Source of the DNA: Tissierellia bacterium
GTDB taxonomy: Bacteria; Bacillota; Clostridia; Tissierellales; Sedimentibacteraceae
Direction of reading: 5' to 3'
Assembly: GCA_028700795.1 (NCBI GenBank)
Contig: JAQVRY010000024.1
Location: 13,257 to 18,365 of the forward strand
DNA: 5,109 nt
Shown: one piece after another, positions 1 to 4,174 of the stretch
Numbering within the stretch: position 1 is the stretch's first letter
How the letters are laid out: each line of letters opens with the position of its first letter
Position numbers and translations under genes: made by a program
The notes under the pieces: model-generated
The model's database searches: none
Told to the model about the DNA's origin: nothing
The model's input: only the letters and a program-made list of their open reading frames with translations

Positions 1-343
1 TAATTTTTGCCGTAAGCACTGTTAAGTCAAAAGGTTTGGATATGAAGTCATCTCCACCCATATCCATTGCCATTACAATATTCATTTTATCGTCAGCAGA
101 AGAAATAAATATAATGGGAATCTTAGTAAACTTACGAATTTCGTTGCACCAATAGAAACCATTATAAAACGGTAATGTTATATCCAGTAGTATCAGCTCC
201 GGTTTAAATGTTGTAACCTCACTGATAACTTCCTTAAAATCAGTTACACAATGAACCCGGTACTCCCACTTTTCTAAATGCTTTTTGATAGATTCTGCGA
301 TTATTTTATCATCTTCTATAATTAAAATTTTATAATTACTCAT
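1..343 (-). CDS. BceR-like response regulator, receiver domain (C-terminus beyond window)
   Basis: This is the first 114 residues of a two-component response regulator; the rest lies left of position 1. The receiver domain is complete in its key sites: the acidic pocket E10-D11-D12, the phospho-acceptor D54 (in LILLDITLP), the switch serine S82 and the conserved lysine K103 (in SKPFD). The stretch LPFYNGFYWCNEIR (residues 57-70) is typical of the BceR subgroup of OmpR-family regulators, which answer cell-envelope peptide antibiotics such as bacitracin and control BceAB-type ABC exporters. A winged-helix DNA-binding domain would therefore be expected outside the window, with a BceS-like kinase and transporter likely downstream. 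The start at 343 is supported by GGAGAG at about 350-355. The receiver identity is seen directly; the BceR assignment is family knowledge, and the stimulus is inference. Confidence 0.93.
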   Translation of the reverse strand, partial: MSNYKILIIEDDKIIAESIKKHLEKWEYRVHCVTDFKEVISEVTTFKPELILLDITLPFYNGFYWCNEIRKFTKIPIIFISSADDKMNIVMAMDMGGDDFISKPFDLTVLTAKI

Positions 344-358
344 GATTTTTCTCTCCAT

Positions 359-368
359 TGTAATTACA
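359..368. promoter_or_regulatory. 10-bp perfect palindrome upstream of the response regulator
   Basis: TGTAATTACA is a perfect palindrome lying just upstream of the ribosome binding site of the response regulator gene. A second, 8-bp palindrome, GAACGTTC, is at 394-401. Either could be an operator, but neither matches the published BceR target pattern well, and short AT-rich palindromes are common by chance. I found no convincing -35/-10 pair for this gene. Confidence 0.2.
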
Positions 369-407
369 TTAGTTGCCCAATTTTCCATTAGCTGAACGTT
401 CTAACTA

Positions 408-503
408 TCAACAATTTCCTTCATAAACATATTTAAGCTTTCTTCTTGCTATATTGGCTAGTTTGTAAATCTTTTTTACCTCTGCAGGTGTTTTTTCTTT
501 CAT
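408..503 (-). pseudogene. 31-codon reading frame, possible remnant of a radical-SAM-type C-terminal region
   Basis: The frame starts with ATG at 503 and ends with TGA at 408-410. It reads MKEKTPAEVKKIYKLANIAR and continues RKLKYVYEGNC. The spacing of TP...E...A..IA....LKYVY.GN resembles the part of pyruvate-formate-lyase-activase-like and AmmeMemoRadiSam-type radical SAM enzymes where LKYVYxGN occurs, but the stop follows immediately, where those proteins continue. The ATG overlaps the stop of the upstream frame (500-649) in an ATGA arrangement, a -1 offset. There is no good ribosome binding site. This fits either the tail of a frameshifted gene or a chance reading frame; the radical SAM link is a weak memory-based resemblance. 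Confidence 0.3.
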
Positions 504-649
504 TTTATAATTAGGAAAAAAATTTGTGCAGTATTTTTATCTATTTCAATTTCCTTTATCTCTTCTTCATAGTATACACCTATTAAAAAGCTAATATCAG
601 TTATATTTGAAACAATCGGCTTGCGACAAGGGGACGGGGGTACTGTCAT
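500..649 (-). pseudogene. 50-codon reading frame fused to a REP-like repeat, probable gene fragment
   Basis: The frame runs from ATG 649 to TGA at 500-502. Its first codons are the REP-like repeat itself read on the minus strand (MTVPPSPC). The remaining part, KPIVSNITDISFLIGVYYEE then EIKEIEIDKNTAQIFFLIIK, looks like real protein sequence, with an acidic/lysine-rich amphipathic stretch and a hydrophobic end. I do not recognise a family. A GGAGG lies at about 659-663, roughly 10 bases upstream of the ATG. The frame abuts the 408-503 frame in a different phase. The likeliest reading is a decayed gene whose 5' part was lost or separated where the repeat now sits. A translated small protein is possible but less likely. 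Confidence 0.3.
625..649 (+). repeat. REP-like element, copy 1
   Basis: GACAAGGGGACGGGG followed by GTACTGTCAT. The first 15 bases are identical to the elements at 2221-2235 and, inverted, 3404-3418. The ends GACA and TGTC can pair as a short stem. GC-rich GACAAGGGGACGG repeats of this kind are scattered in Firmicute genomes and resemble REP sequences mobilised by IS200-like REP-associated tyrosine transposases (RAYTs). No transposase is present here. Nothing convincing was seen between this element and the gene end at 761. Confidence 0.7.
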
Positions 650-760
650 AATTAACAAAGTCCTCCGTCTATTGCCATAATGTAAATTATTCAAGAAAAT
701 TAACATTAATCAGATCTGCTTAAGTAAATCTATCCAAGGGCAATTATCATTAATGGGTAA

Positions 761-1177
761 CTATTCACCTATGATTTTTACCAATACTCTTTTTGCTCTT
801 TTCCCATCAAATTCACCATAAAATATCTGTTCCCATGTACCAAAGTCTAACTTCCCTTCAGTTATGGATACGACAACTTCTCTTCCCATAATTGTTCTCT
901 TTAGATGAGCATCCGCGTTATCTTCATATCCATTATGCAGATATTGGTCATAAGGCTTTTCAGGAGCAAGTCTTTCTAAGAAAACTTCAAAATCCCTATG
1001 TAATCCGGATTCATTGTCATTTATAAAAACACTGGATGTTATGTGCATAGGATTGCAGAGTAGCAAACCTTCTTTAATACCACTTTCGATTAAACATTCT
1101 TCTATTTGTGGAGTAATATTTATAAATGCTCTTCGATTTTTTGTATTAAAAGTTAATACCTTTCTATAAGATTTCAT
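761..1177 (-). CDS. YjbQ/UPF0047 family protein (secondary thiamine-phosphate synthase type)
   Basis: This 138-residue protein covers the full length of the YjbQ (UPF0047) family, small metal-binding beta-rich proteins that form trimers. Some members have weak thiamine-phosphate synthase activity that can rescue thiE mutants; the physiological role is not settled. Visible hallmarks are H45 in MHITSSVFIN, the N87-A-D-A-H91 motif, the T106-E-G108 turn, G113-T-W-E-Q117 and the C-terminal E122-F-D-G-K-R-A-K-R130. H45 and H91 are expected metal or active-site ligands. The DFEVFLERLAP segment (62-72) places it in the subgroup with an acidic insert. The start at 1177 has a strong GGAGG at 1183-1187, and a nearer upstream ATG at 1181 is out of frame. 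The 90-base gap to the upstream 187-residue gene permits co-transcription. A TATAAT at 1194-1199 is too close to the start to be an ordinary -10. Confidence 0.93.
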   Translation of the reverse strand: MKSYRKVLTFNTKNRRAFINITPQIEECLIESGIKEGLLLCNPMHITSSVFINDNESGLHRDFEVFLERLAPEKPYDQYLHNGYEDNADAHLKRTIMGREVVVSITEGKLDFGTWEQIFYGEFDGKRAKRVLVKIIGE

Positions 1178-1267
1178 ACATGCCTCCTGACATATTATAT
1201 ATTTATTTGATATTACGAAAAATTGTTAATCAAATAAGAATATTTCTTCAATAGGAGCATTTACCGC

Positions 1268-1831
1268 TCATGCAATTATTCTTAAATTGACGTGAGTTAA
1301 TCCTTCTTCCACCATTTCTCCAAGGTTAAGTTCAATTAAGTCACCGCCATACTCGTCTTCAGCATATACAGTAGTATTCATTATTAAATTAAAAACTGAT
1401 ACTGCTTCATCATATCTGAAATCATTCATACAATCATGGGCAAATACTGCCGCATCCCCGATGATCTCTCCTATTTCCTCATTGTCCTCGTATTCCCATA
1501 TCCAGTCACTATCCCAATATCCATAAGTATAATCTTCATATCCCTGAGGTGAAAAACATAATTCTCTATTTTCAATTTTTTCAAATATATTCGATATTTC
1601 AATTAACTTATTGTTCACTTTTTCATCTGTCATCAGTTTTTTATATCGGAGCTTTTCATTATTTTCTTTCACTTCTATTTGATTACAACAATCATTAAGC
1701 AACAAAAGAAATGCTTCTCTCTTGTTTTCAGGCGTTTTTCTTGCAACATTATGCAAGCAGTTTCTTAATTCGGGAAGACTCATATTATTCATAATTTCAT
1801 CTGATTTTTCAATAAATTCTTTTTGATTCAT
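1268..1831 (-). CDS. Acidic 187-residue protein of unknown function, possibly truncated
   Basis: I do not recognise a named family. The N-terminal 60 residues look helical (MNQKEFIEKSDEIMNNM, LPELRNCLHNVARKTPENKR, then a Leu-rich helix ending in DCC at 47-49). Residues 97-119 form an aromatic, acidic segment containing YGYWDSDWIWEYEDNEE, followed by a helical region (GDAAVFAHDCMNDFRYDEAV, from 125) and a last acidic segment, YAEDEYGGDLIELNLGEMVE. No signal peptide or membrane span is visible, so it is probably cytoplasmic. The sequence recalls N-terminal parts of longer clostridial hypothetical proteins (about 500 residues, from memory), so the stop at 1268 might truncate a longer ancestor; I found no obvious continuation in the other frames. 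The start at 1831 is backed by AGGAGGC at 1836-1842. It may be transcribed with the lipoprotein gene 111 bases upstream. Confidence 0.8.
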   Translation of the reverse strand: MNQKEFIEKSDEIMNNMSLPELRNCLHNVARKTPENKREAFLLLLNDCCNQIEVKENNEKLRYKKLMTDEKVNNKLIEISNIFEKIENRELCFSPQGYEDYTYGYWDSDWIWEYEDNEEIGEIIGDAAVFAHDCMNDFRYDEAVSVFNLIMNTTVYAEDEYGGDLIELNLGEMVEEGLTHVNLRIIA

Positions 1832-1942
1832 TCTGCCTCCTACGCTACCTTTTTATTTATTAGTGTGCCAAAACTTCATCATTCGCACCAGCCCCTCAAT
1901 GTATCTAACTCAAATGTCCATTGGAGTGTTATTAATTTTTCT

Positions 1943-2059
1943 TTACTTAATCAAAGGTAGTTTAGATTCCGAATAATTTAAAAAATATTTATATCCGCAG
2001 CCGGTATTAAATAATACTATCAATAAAATAAACAACCTAAGAAATCGCTTTATAATCAT
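1943..2059 (-). CDS. Short candidate lipoprotein, 38 residues
   Basis: The gene starts at ATG 2059 behind a good AGGAGA at about 2066-2071 and ends with TAA at 1943-1945. The product begins MIIKRFLRLFILLIVLFNTG and continues CGYKYFLNYSESKLPLIK. This is a textbook lipoprotein signal: basic n-region (K4, R5, R8), hydrophobic core (9-17) and a lipobox ending at C21 (FNTGC). The mature part would be only 18 residues, very short. A further open stretch in another frame after the stop (SKEKLITLQWTFELDTLRGW, about 1941-1879) suggests a frameshifted longer lipoprotein, although a small peptide lipoprotein is also possible. A near-consensus promoter lies at 2110-2138 on the same strand, which argues that the locus is transcribed. 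The function is unknown. Confidence 0.6.
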   Translation of the reverse strand: MIIKRFLRLFILLIVLFNTGCGYKYFLNYSESKLPLIK

Positions 2060-2109
2060 CTATTATCTCCTACATGTAAAGAGATTAAATTGTTTCTTAA
2101 CTTACTTGT

Positions 2110-2138
2110 ATTATATCAATTATGTATCAAAGTATCAA
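2110..2138 (-). promoter_or_regulatory. SigA-type promoter for the short lipoprotein gene
   Basis: Read on the minus strand, TTGATA (2138-2133) is separated by exactly 17 bases from TATAAT (2115-2110). Transcription would start near 2103, leaving a leader of about 43 bases before the ATG at 2059. The plus-strand hexamer TATCAA occurs three times (2114-2119, 2126-2131, 2133-2138) across the promoter, which may be chance in AT-rich DNA or a binding site. Confidence 0.7.
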
Positions 2139-2197
2139 TTGCATTATTTAGATTTAAAATTAGAATTGTTAATCAAAGTCTTATACTATGTTGAACC

Positions 2198-2245
2198 ATG
2201 ACAAGGGCATGACAAGGGCATGACAAGGGGACGGGGTTGCTGTCA
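2198..2245 (+). repeat. REP-like element, copy 2, with a tandem 11-bp unit
   Basis: The unit ATGACAAGGGC occurs at 2198-2208 and 2209-2219 and, as ATGACAAGGGG, at 2220-2230, followed by ACGGGGTTGCTGTCA (2231-2245). The last copy has ends TGACA and TGTCA that can pair. Its core is identical over 23 bases (2220-2242) to the inverted element at 3394-3430. It lies 37 bases upstream of the first promoter element of the toxin-antitoxin operon. Confidence 0.85.
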
Positions 2246-2287
2246 GTTTTCTTCATACGATGTAGCTTTTTTCATATACAATTTGAC

Positions 2288-2316
2288 TTGATAATCTAAA
2301 GAAATTAGTGTATAAT
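2288..2316 (+). promoter_or_regulatory. SigA-type promoter of the toxin-antitoxin operon
   Basis: TTGATA (2288-2293) and TATAAT (2311-2316) are spaced by 17 bases. An overlapping TTGACT (2283-2288) is a better -35 hexamer but would leave a 22-base spacer, so TTGATA is the more likely partner. Transcription would begin near 2323, about 24 bases before the antitoxin start codon. Confidence 0.8.
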
Positions 2317-2328
2317 ATCTTTAGATTA
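2292..2328. promoter_or_regulatory. Operator: perfect 11-bp inverted repeat around the -10 box
   Basis: TAATCTAAAGA (2292-2302) and TCTTTAGATTA (2318-2328) are exact reverse complements separated by 15 bases. The left arm overlaps the last two bases of the -35 hexamer and fills the spacer; the right arm covers the expected transcription start. Phd/YefM antitoxins repress their own operons through inverted repeats in the promoter, so this is the expected autoregulatory site. It is not a terminator, since no T-run follows. Confidence 0.75.
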
Positions 2329-2346
2329 GATGAGGAGGTTGATTTT

Positions 2347-2619
2347 ATGCCAAATATTAAATCCAGCACGGATTTAAGGAATAATTATAACGAAATTTCA
2401 ACATTCTGCCATGAAAACAGAGAGCCTGTCTATATTACCAAAAATGGGCAAGGTGATTTGGCCGTTATGAGCATTGAGACATATGAAGTGCTCAATGGCA
2501 AGCTCGAACTTTATCGCCTGCTTGATGAGGGAAAAGCGGCCACAATAGATGGCAGGAAGCGTTCGCTTGAAGATGTCATGAAAGACATTCGGCAGGAGAT
2601 AGCTGATGGAAAAATATAG
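2347..2619 (+). CDS. Phd/YefM family antitoxin
   Basis: This 90-residue protein is the antitoxin of a type II toxin-antitoxin pair. It would neutralise the downstream RelE/ParE-like toxin by direct binding and repress the operon. The N-terminal Phd/YefM fold is recognisable: IKSSTDLRNNYNEIS (4-18), the basic strand PVYITKNG (27-34), then DLAVMSIETYE (37-47). The charged C-terminal tail (about 50-90, including GRKRSLEDVMKDIRQEIADG) is the expected toxin-wrapping segment, disordered when free. The start at 2347 is chosen because GAGGAGGT at 2332-2339 is correctly placed. An in-frame GTG at 2308 lies inside the promoter and is excluded. The operator at 2292-2328 suggests autorepression. Counted by eye, the sequence lines 2401-2460 and 2521-2580 hold 24 and 30 G+C of 60, above the flanking DNA, suggesting acquisition. 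Confidence 0.93.
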   Translation: MPNIKSSTDLRNNYNEISTFCHENREPVYITKNGQGDLAVMSIETYEVLNGKLELYRLLDEGKAATIDGRKRSLEDVMKDIRQEIADGKI

Positions 2620-2920
2620 GGTTGACATATCGGAACCCGCAGAGAATGACCTGCGCAACATTGTTCGATATATTTCCGCACAACTATCGGCACCCATAAC
2701 TGCATTGAAAATGATGGATATCATTGAAGAAGCCATCGGTGGGTTGGCGGTCATGCCACAAAAATGTCCTTTCGTAGTTGATGAACGGCTTGCAATGCTA
2801 GGATATCACAAGTTGCCCGTCAAAAATTATATTGTCTTTTTCACCATAGATGAAAAATTAAAAGTCGTTGATATAGAGAGAATTCTATACGCAAGGCGTA
2901 ATTGGCGACATATTCTGTGA
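2606..2920 (+). CDS. RelE/ParE family toxin
   Basis: This 104-residue protein is the toxin partner of the preceding antitoxin. The RelE/ParE superfamily fold is visible: first strand YRVDISEPAENDLRNIVRYI (4-23), a helical pair through residue 48, the central MPQKCPFVVDERLAMLGYHK (50-69), then strands LPVKNYIVFFTID (70-82) and KVVDIERILYARRNWRHIL (86-104). R92, R97, R98 and W100 occupy the conserved C-terminal region. RelE-type members cut mRNA on the ribosome and ParE-type members poison DNA gyrase; sequence alone does not decide which applies here. The gene overlaps the antitoxin by 14 bases, so translation is coupled, and AGGAG at 2594-2598 inside the antitoxin serves as its ribosome binding site. 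It is intact, without frameshift. No terminator is visible after the stop. Confidence 0.93.
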   Translation: MEKYRVDISEPAENDLRNIVRYISAQLSAPITALKMMDIIEEAIGGLAVMPQKCPFVVDERLAMLGYHKLPVKNYIVFFTIDEKLKVVDIERILYARRNWRHIL

Positions 2921-2940
2921 TGATTGTACTTTATTTATAT

Positions 2941-2962
2941 CATGACAAGAGTCATGACAAGG
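2941..2962 (+). repeat. Degenerate REP-like unit after the toxin gene
   Basis: ATGACAAG occurs at 2942-2949 and again, as ATGACAAGG, at 2954-2962, in the same orientation as the tandem units at 2198-2230. The GACGGGG core is absent. CATGAC (2941-2946) and GTCATG (2951-2956) form a perfect 6-bp inverted repeat with a 4-base loop. No T-run follows, so it is not a standard terminator. It lies 20 bases past the toxin stop codon. Confidence 0.6.
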
Positions 2963-2975
2963 AGTGTGGTAGTAT

Positions 2976-3038
2976 ATGAAAAAAAAGTATTTAATTGTTT
3001 TTTCTTTACTGATTATATCTTCAATCCACTCAACATAA
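2976..3038 (+). pseudogene. Signal-peptide-only reading frame, 20 residues
   Basis: ATG 2976 is preceded by AAGGAGTG (2959-2966), with a spacing of about 9 bases. The product MKKKYLIVFSLLIISSIHST is a convincing n-region plus hydrophobic core of a secretion signal, but TAA follows at 3036-3038 and no mature domain is attached. Shifted frames continue only briefly. This is most simply the 5' end of a disrupted secreted-protein gene. A small membrane peptide cannot be excluded. The 78-codon frame overlapping it (2924-3160) starts with TTG without a good ribosome binding site and is less credible. Confidence 0.35.
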
Positions 3039-3094
3039 GAGTTTACTTTCATCTAATGGCATATTATAATTTTTTAACCTTTATAAAGGTATCA

Positions 3095-3241
3095 ATATGC
3101 TCAAAATTTCAAGTATTGTGTGAATTAATAATGAATTCATCTCCGTTTTCGACACATTAATTGATATTTCGAGCATATTTGACCTGTAAATTAACATTTT
3201 ATAACAACAAAACCACACAAAACTTGAAATTTTGAACATTT
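3095..3241. repeat. Three copies of a 27-bp sequence, one inverted relative to two
   Basis: Copy A lies on the plus strand at 3095-3121; copies B (3152-3178) and C (3215-3241) lie on the minus strand. By hand, A and B match at 23 of 27 positions and A and C at 24 of 27. B and C start exactly 63 bases apart. A and B face each other around the palindrome ATGAATTCAT (3131-3140), making an imperfect palindrome of about 84 bases. Read in one common frame the copies give CSKFQVLC (A), CSKYQLMC (B) and CSKFQVLC (C), with several differences that are silent or conservative. This may be remnant coding repeats, or binding sites at the end of a lost insertion sequence. No fourth copy was seen. Confidence 0.65.
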
Positions 3242-3415
3242 ATCTATAACTGTTATTAATGTTGTAACCCAAGCTGTCGCACATGATTTTATTACTTTGT
3301 TTATATTATAACTTATAGGATTTAGTTTTTCTACCAATAGTTTTTTGTTGTCTTCAATAAATTCATTGCTGAGCCATGTCCCACAAAACGAGATGTCAGC
3401 AACCCCGTCCCCTTG
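3191..3415 (-). pseudogene. 74-codon open frame without start codon, possible gene remnant
   Basis: This minus-strand frame is open from within the REP-like element (about 3415) to TAA at 3191-3193 and contains no ATG. It includes ISFCGTWLSNEFIEDNKK (just left of the repeat), then LNPISYNINKVIKSCATAWV, and ends with CSKFQVLCGFVVIKC, which contains repeat copy C. Beyond the stop the same frame continues into FTGQICSKYQLMCRKRR, which contains copy B. An open frame of this length is unusual in such AT-rich DNA. I do not recognise a family. The REP-like element may have replaced its 5' end. Apart from this and the repeats, I see nothing else in 3242-3393. Confidence 0.3.
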
Positions 3416-3430
3416 TCATTCCCTTGTCAT
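3394..3430 (-). repeat. REP-like element, copy 3 (inverted)
   Basis: Read on the minus strand this is ATGACAAGGGA, then ATGACAAGGGG, then ACGGGGTTGCTGACA. It matches the core of the element at 2220-2245 for 23 consecutive bases in opposite orientation. It sits immediately beyond the terminator of the yqeY transcript, a common landing place for REP-type elements. With copy 2 it brackets 1.15 kb containing the toxin-antitoxin operon. Confidence 0.85.
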
Positions 3431-3434
3431 TAAA

Positions 3435-3455
3435 AAAGAACCCTGAGGGTTCTTT
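3435..3455 (-). terminator. Rho-independent terminator of the rpsU-yqeY transcript
   Basis: AAAGAACCC (3435-3443) and GGGTTCTTT (3447-3455) form a perfect 9-bp stem with a 3-base loop, beginning two bases after the yqeY stop. On the minus strand the stem is followed by a run of T (3437-3432 complement), the expected U-tract. The plus-strand side has only TTT followed by AA, so termination is mainly for minus-strand transcription. Confidence 0.9.
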
Positions 3456-3457
3456 AA

Positions 3458-3901
3458 CTACTTTATATATTTAGCCACAATTTGATTGACATGTTTTCCA
3501 TCAGCTTTGCCTTTTACTTTAGGCATTATGAATGCCATTAGCTTGCCCATGTCTTTTTTGGACTGAGCACCTGTTGATTCAATCGCTTCTTTCACGATTA
3601 AATCAAGGGCTTCATCTGACAGTTGAGGCGGTAAATATTCTAATAGTATTTGGATTTCTTCATTAGTTAGATCAATAAGATCTTGTCGATTGCCTTTTTC
3701 AAAGTCAGATATTGAGTCTTTTTTCTGTTTAATCTGTTTAGCTATTATATCTACTATTTCAGGATCGGATAATTCTATTCTTTCGTCTACTTCTCTTTGT
3801 TTAATAGCTGCTCTGACCATTGTAACAGTGTTTTTTTTGACTTTGTTTTTAGACTTCATGGACTGTTTTAAGTCTTCCATGAGTTTCTCTTTTAAAGGCA
3901 T
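3458..3901 (-). CDS. yqeY: GatB/YqeY domain-containing protein
   Basis: This 147-residue protein is a full-length YqeY homologue. The domain resembles the tail of GatB, the subunit of the tRNA-dependent amidotransferase, and such proteins are thought to interact with tRNA; the free-standing protein has no firmly established function. Visible signatures are TMVRAAIKQREVDERIELSD (27-46), the lysine/glutamine helix AKQIKQKKDSISDFEKGNR (54-72), EEIQILLEYLPPQLSDEAL (80-98), and the C-terminal DMGKLMAFIMPKVKGKADGK (117-136) ending in VNQIVAKYIK. The start at 3901 has GAAGGTG as ribosome binding site. It lies 12 bases after rpsU and is surely co-transcribed with it, an association seen widely in Firmicutes. 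The transcript ends at the adjacent terminator. Confidence 0.95.
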   Translation of the reverse strand: MPLKEKLMEDLKQSMKSKNKVKKNTVTMVRAAIKQREVDERIELSDPEIVDIIAKQIKQKKDSISDFEKGNRQDLIDLTNEEIQILLEYLPPQLSDEALDLIVKEAIESTGAQSKKDMGKLMAFIMPKVKGKADGKHVNQIVAKYIK

Positions 3902-3913
3902 ACTTTCACCTTC

Positions 3914-4099
3914 TTATCTTGCTTTTTTATTTTTCTTTCTACGAGCTGCTTCAGCCTTCTTTTTACGCTTTACGCTTGGCTTTTCATAATGCTCTCTTTT
4001 TCTTACTTCAGACATAACGCCTGTAAGTGCACATTGTCTTTTAAATCTTCTAAGAGCATTATCTATAGACTCGTTTTCTCTTACTTTTACCTCTGTCAT
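3914..4099 (-). CDS. rpsU: 30S ribosomal protein S21
   Basis: This 61-residue basic protein is ribosomal protein S21, a small-subunit component involved in translation initiation. The family signature is intact: EVKVRENESIDNALRRFKRQ (3-22), then SEVRKREHYEKPSVKRKKKA (29-48) and a Lys/Arg-rich tail ending KKNKKAR. The start at 4099 (MTEVKVRENE) matches the family N-terminus. GGGGAGGG at 4111-4118 is the ribosome binding site, with a longish spacing of 11 bases. The frame is open for another 29 codons upstream to an ATG at 4186, but that ATG lies in the spacer of the rpsU promoter, so the longer form is not made from it. It is expressed from its own promoter and probably also by read-through from mtaB-HIT. 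Confidence 0.97.
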   Translation of the reverse strand: MTEVKVRENESIDNALRRFKRQCALTGVMSEVRKREHYEKPSVKRKKKAEAARRKKNKKAR

Positions 4100-4136
4100 T
4101 TTACTTGCTACCCTCCCCTCGTCATCTACTACTAGT

Positions 4137-4148
4137 TGTCCTAGGACA
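4137..4148. promoter_or_regulatory. 12-bp palindrome in the rpsU leader
   Basis: TGTCCTAGGACA is a perfect palindrome within the roughly 69-base untranslated leader between the predicted transcription start (near 4168) and the rpsU ATG at 4099. As RNA it has no loop of its own, so it is more plausible as a DNA operator or an intermolecular pairing site than as a simple hairpin. The role is unknown. Confidence 0.3.
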
Positions 4149-4174
4149 TTAGTGAGTTTGAAATAGCATTTATT

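Noticed and set aside
1194..1199. TATAAT upstream of yjbQ as a -10 box.
   Set aside because: Transcription would begin within the ribosome binding site, and no matching -35 hexamer is present at 17 bases.
2198..2245. Tandem ATGACAAGGG units as a CRISPR array.
   Set aside because: The units are 11 bases long and contiguous, with no spacers; the pattern fits a REP-like element.
2308..2346. Upstream in-frame GTG as antitoxin start (13 extra residues).
   Set aside because: It lies inside the -10 region of the promoter and has no ribosome binding site; the ATG at 2347 has GAGGAGGT at ideal distance.
2398..2754. 118-codon minus-strand frame across the toxin-antitoxin genes.
   Set aside because: It is antisense to two clearly identified overlapping genes and has no family resemblance.
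2941..2956. CATGAC/GTCATG hairpin as the TA operon terminator.
   Set aside because: The stem is short, only half G+C, and is not followed by a T-run.
2924..3160. 78-codon plus-strand frame after the toxin gene.
   Set aside because: It has a TTG start with no ribosome binding site, runs through repeat units and one arm of a palindrome, and has no recognisable domain.
3690..3989. 99-codon plus-strand frame rich in Phe and Leu.
   Set aside because: It is antisense to yqeY and rpsU; its hydrophobic composition is an artefact of reading Lys-rich codons backwards.
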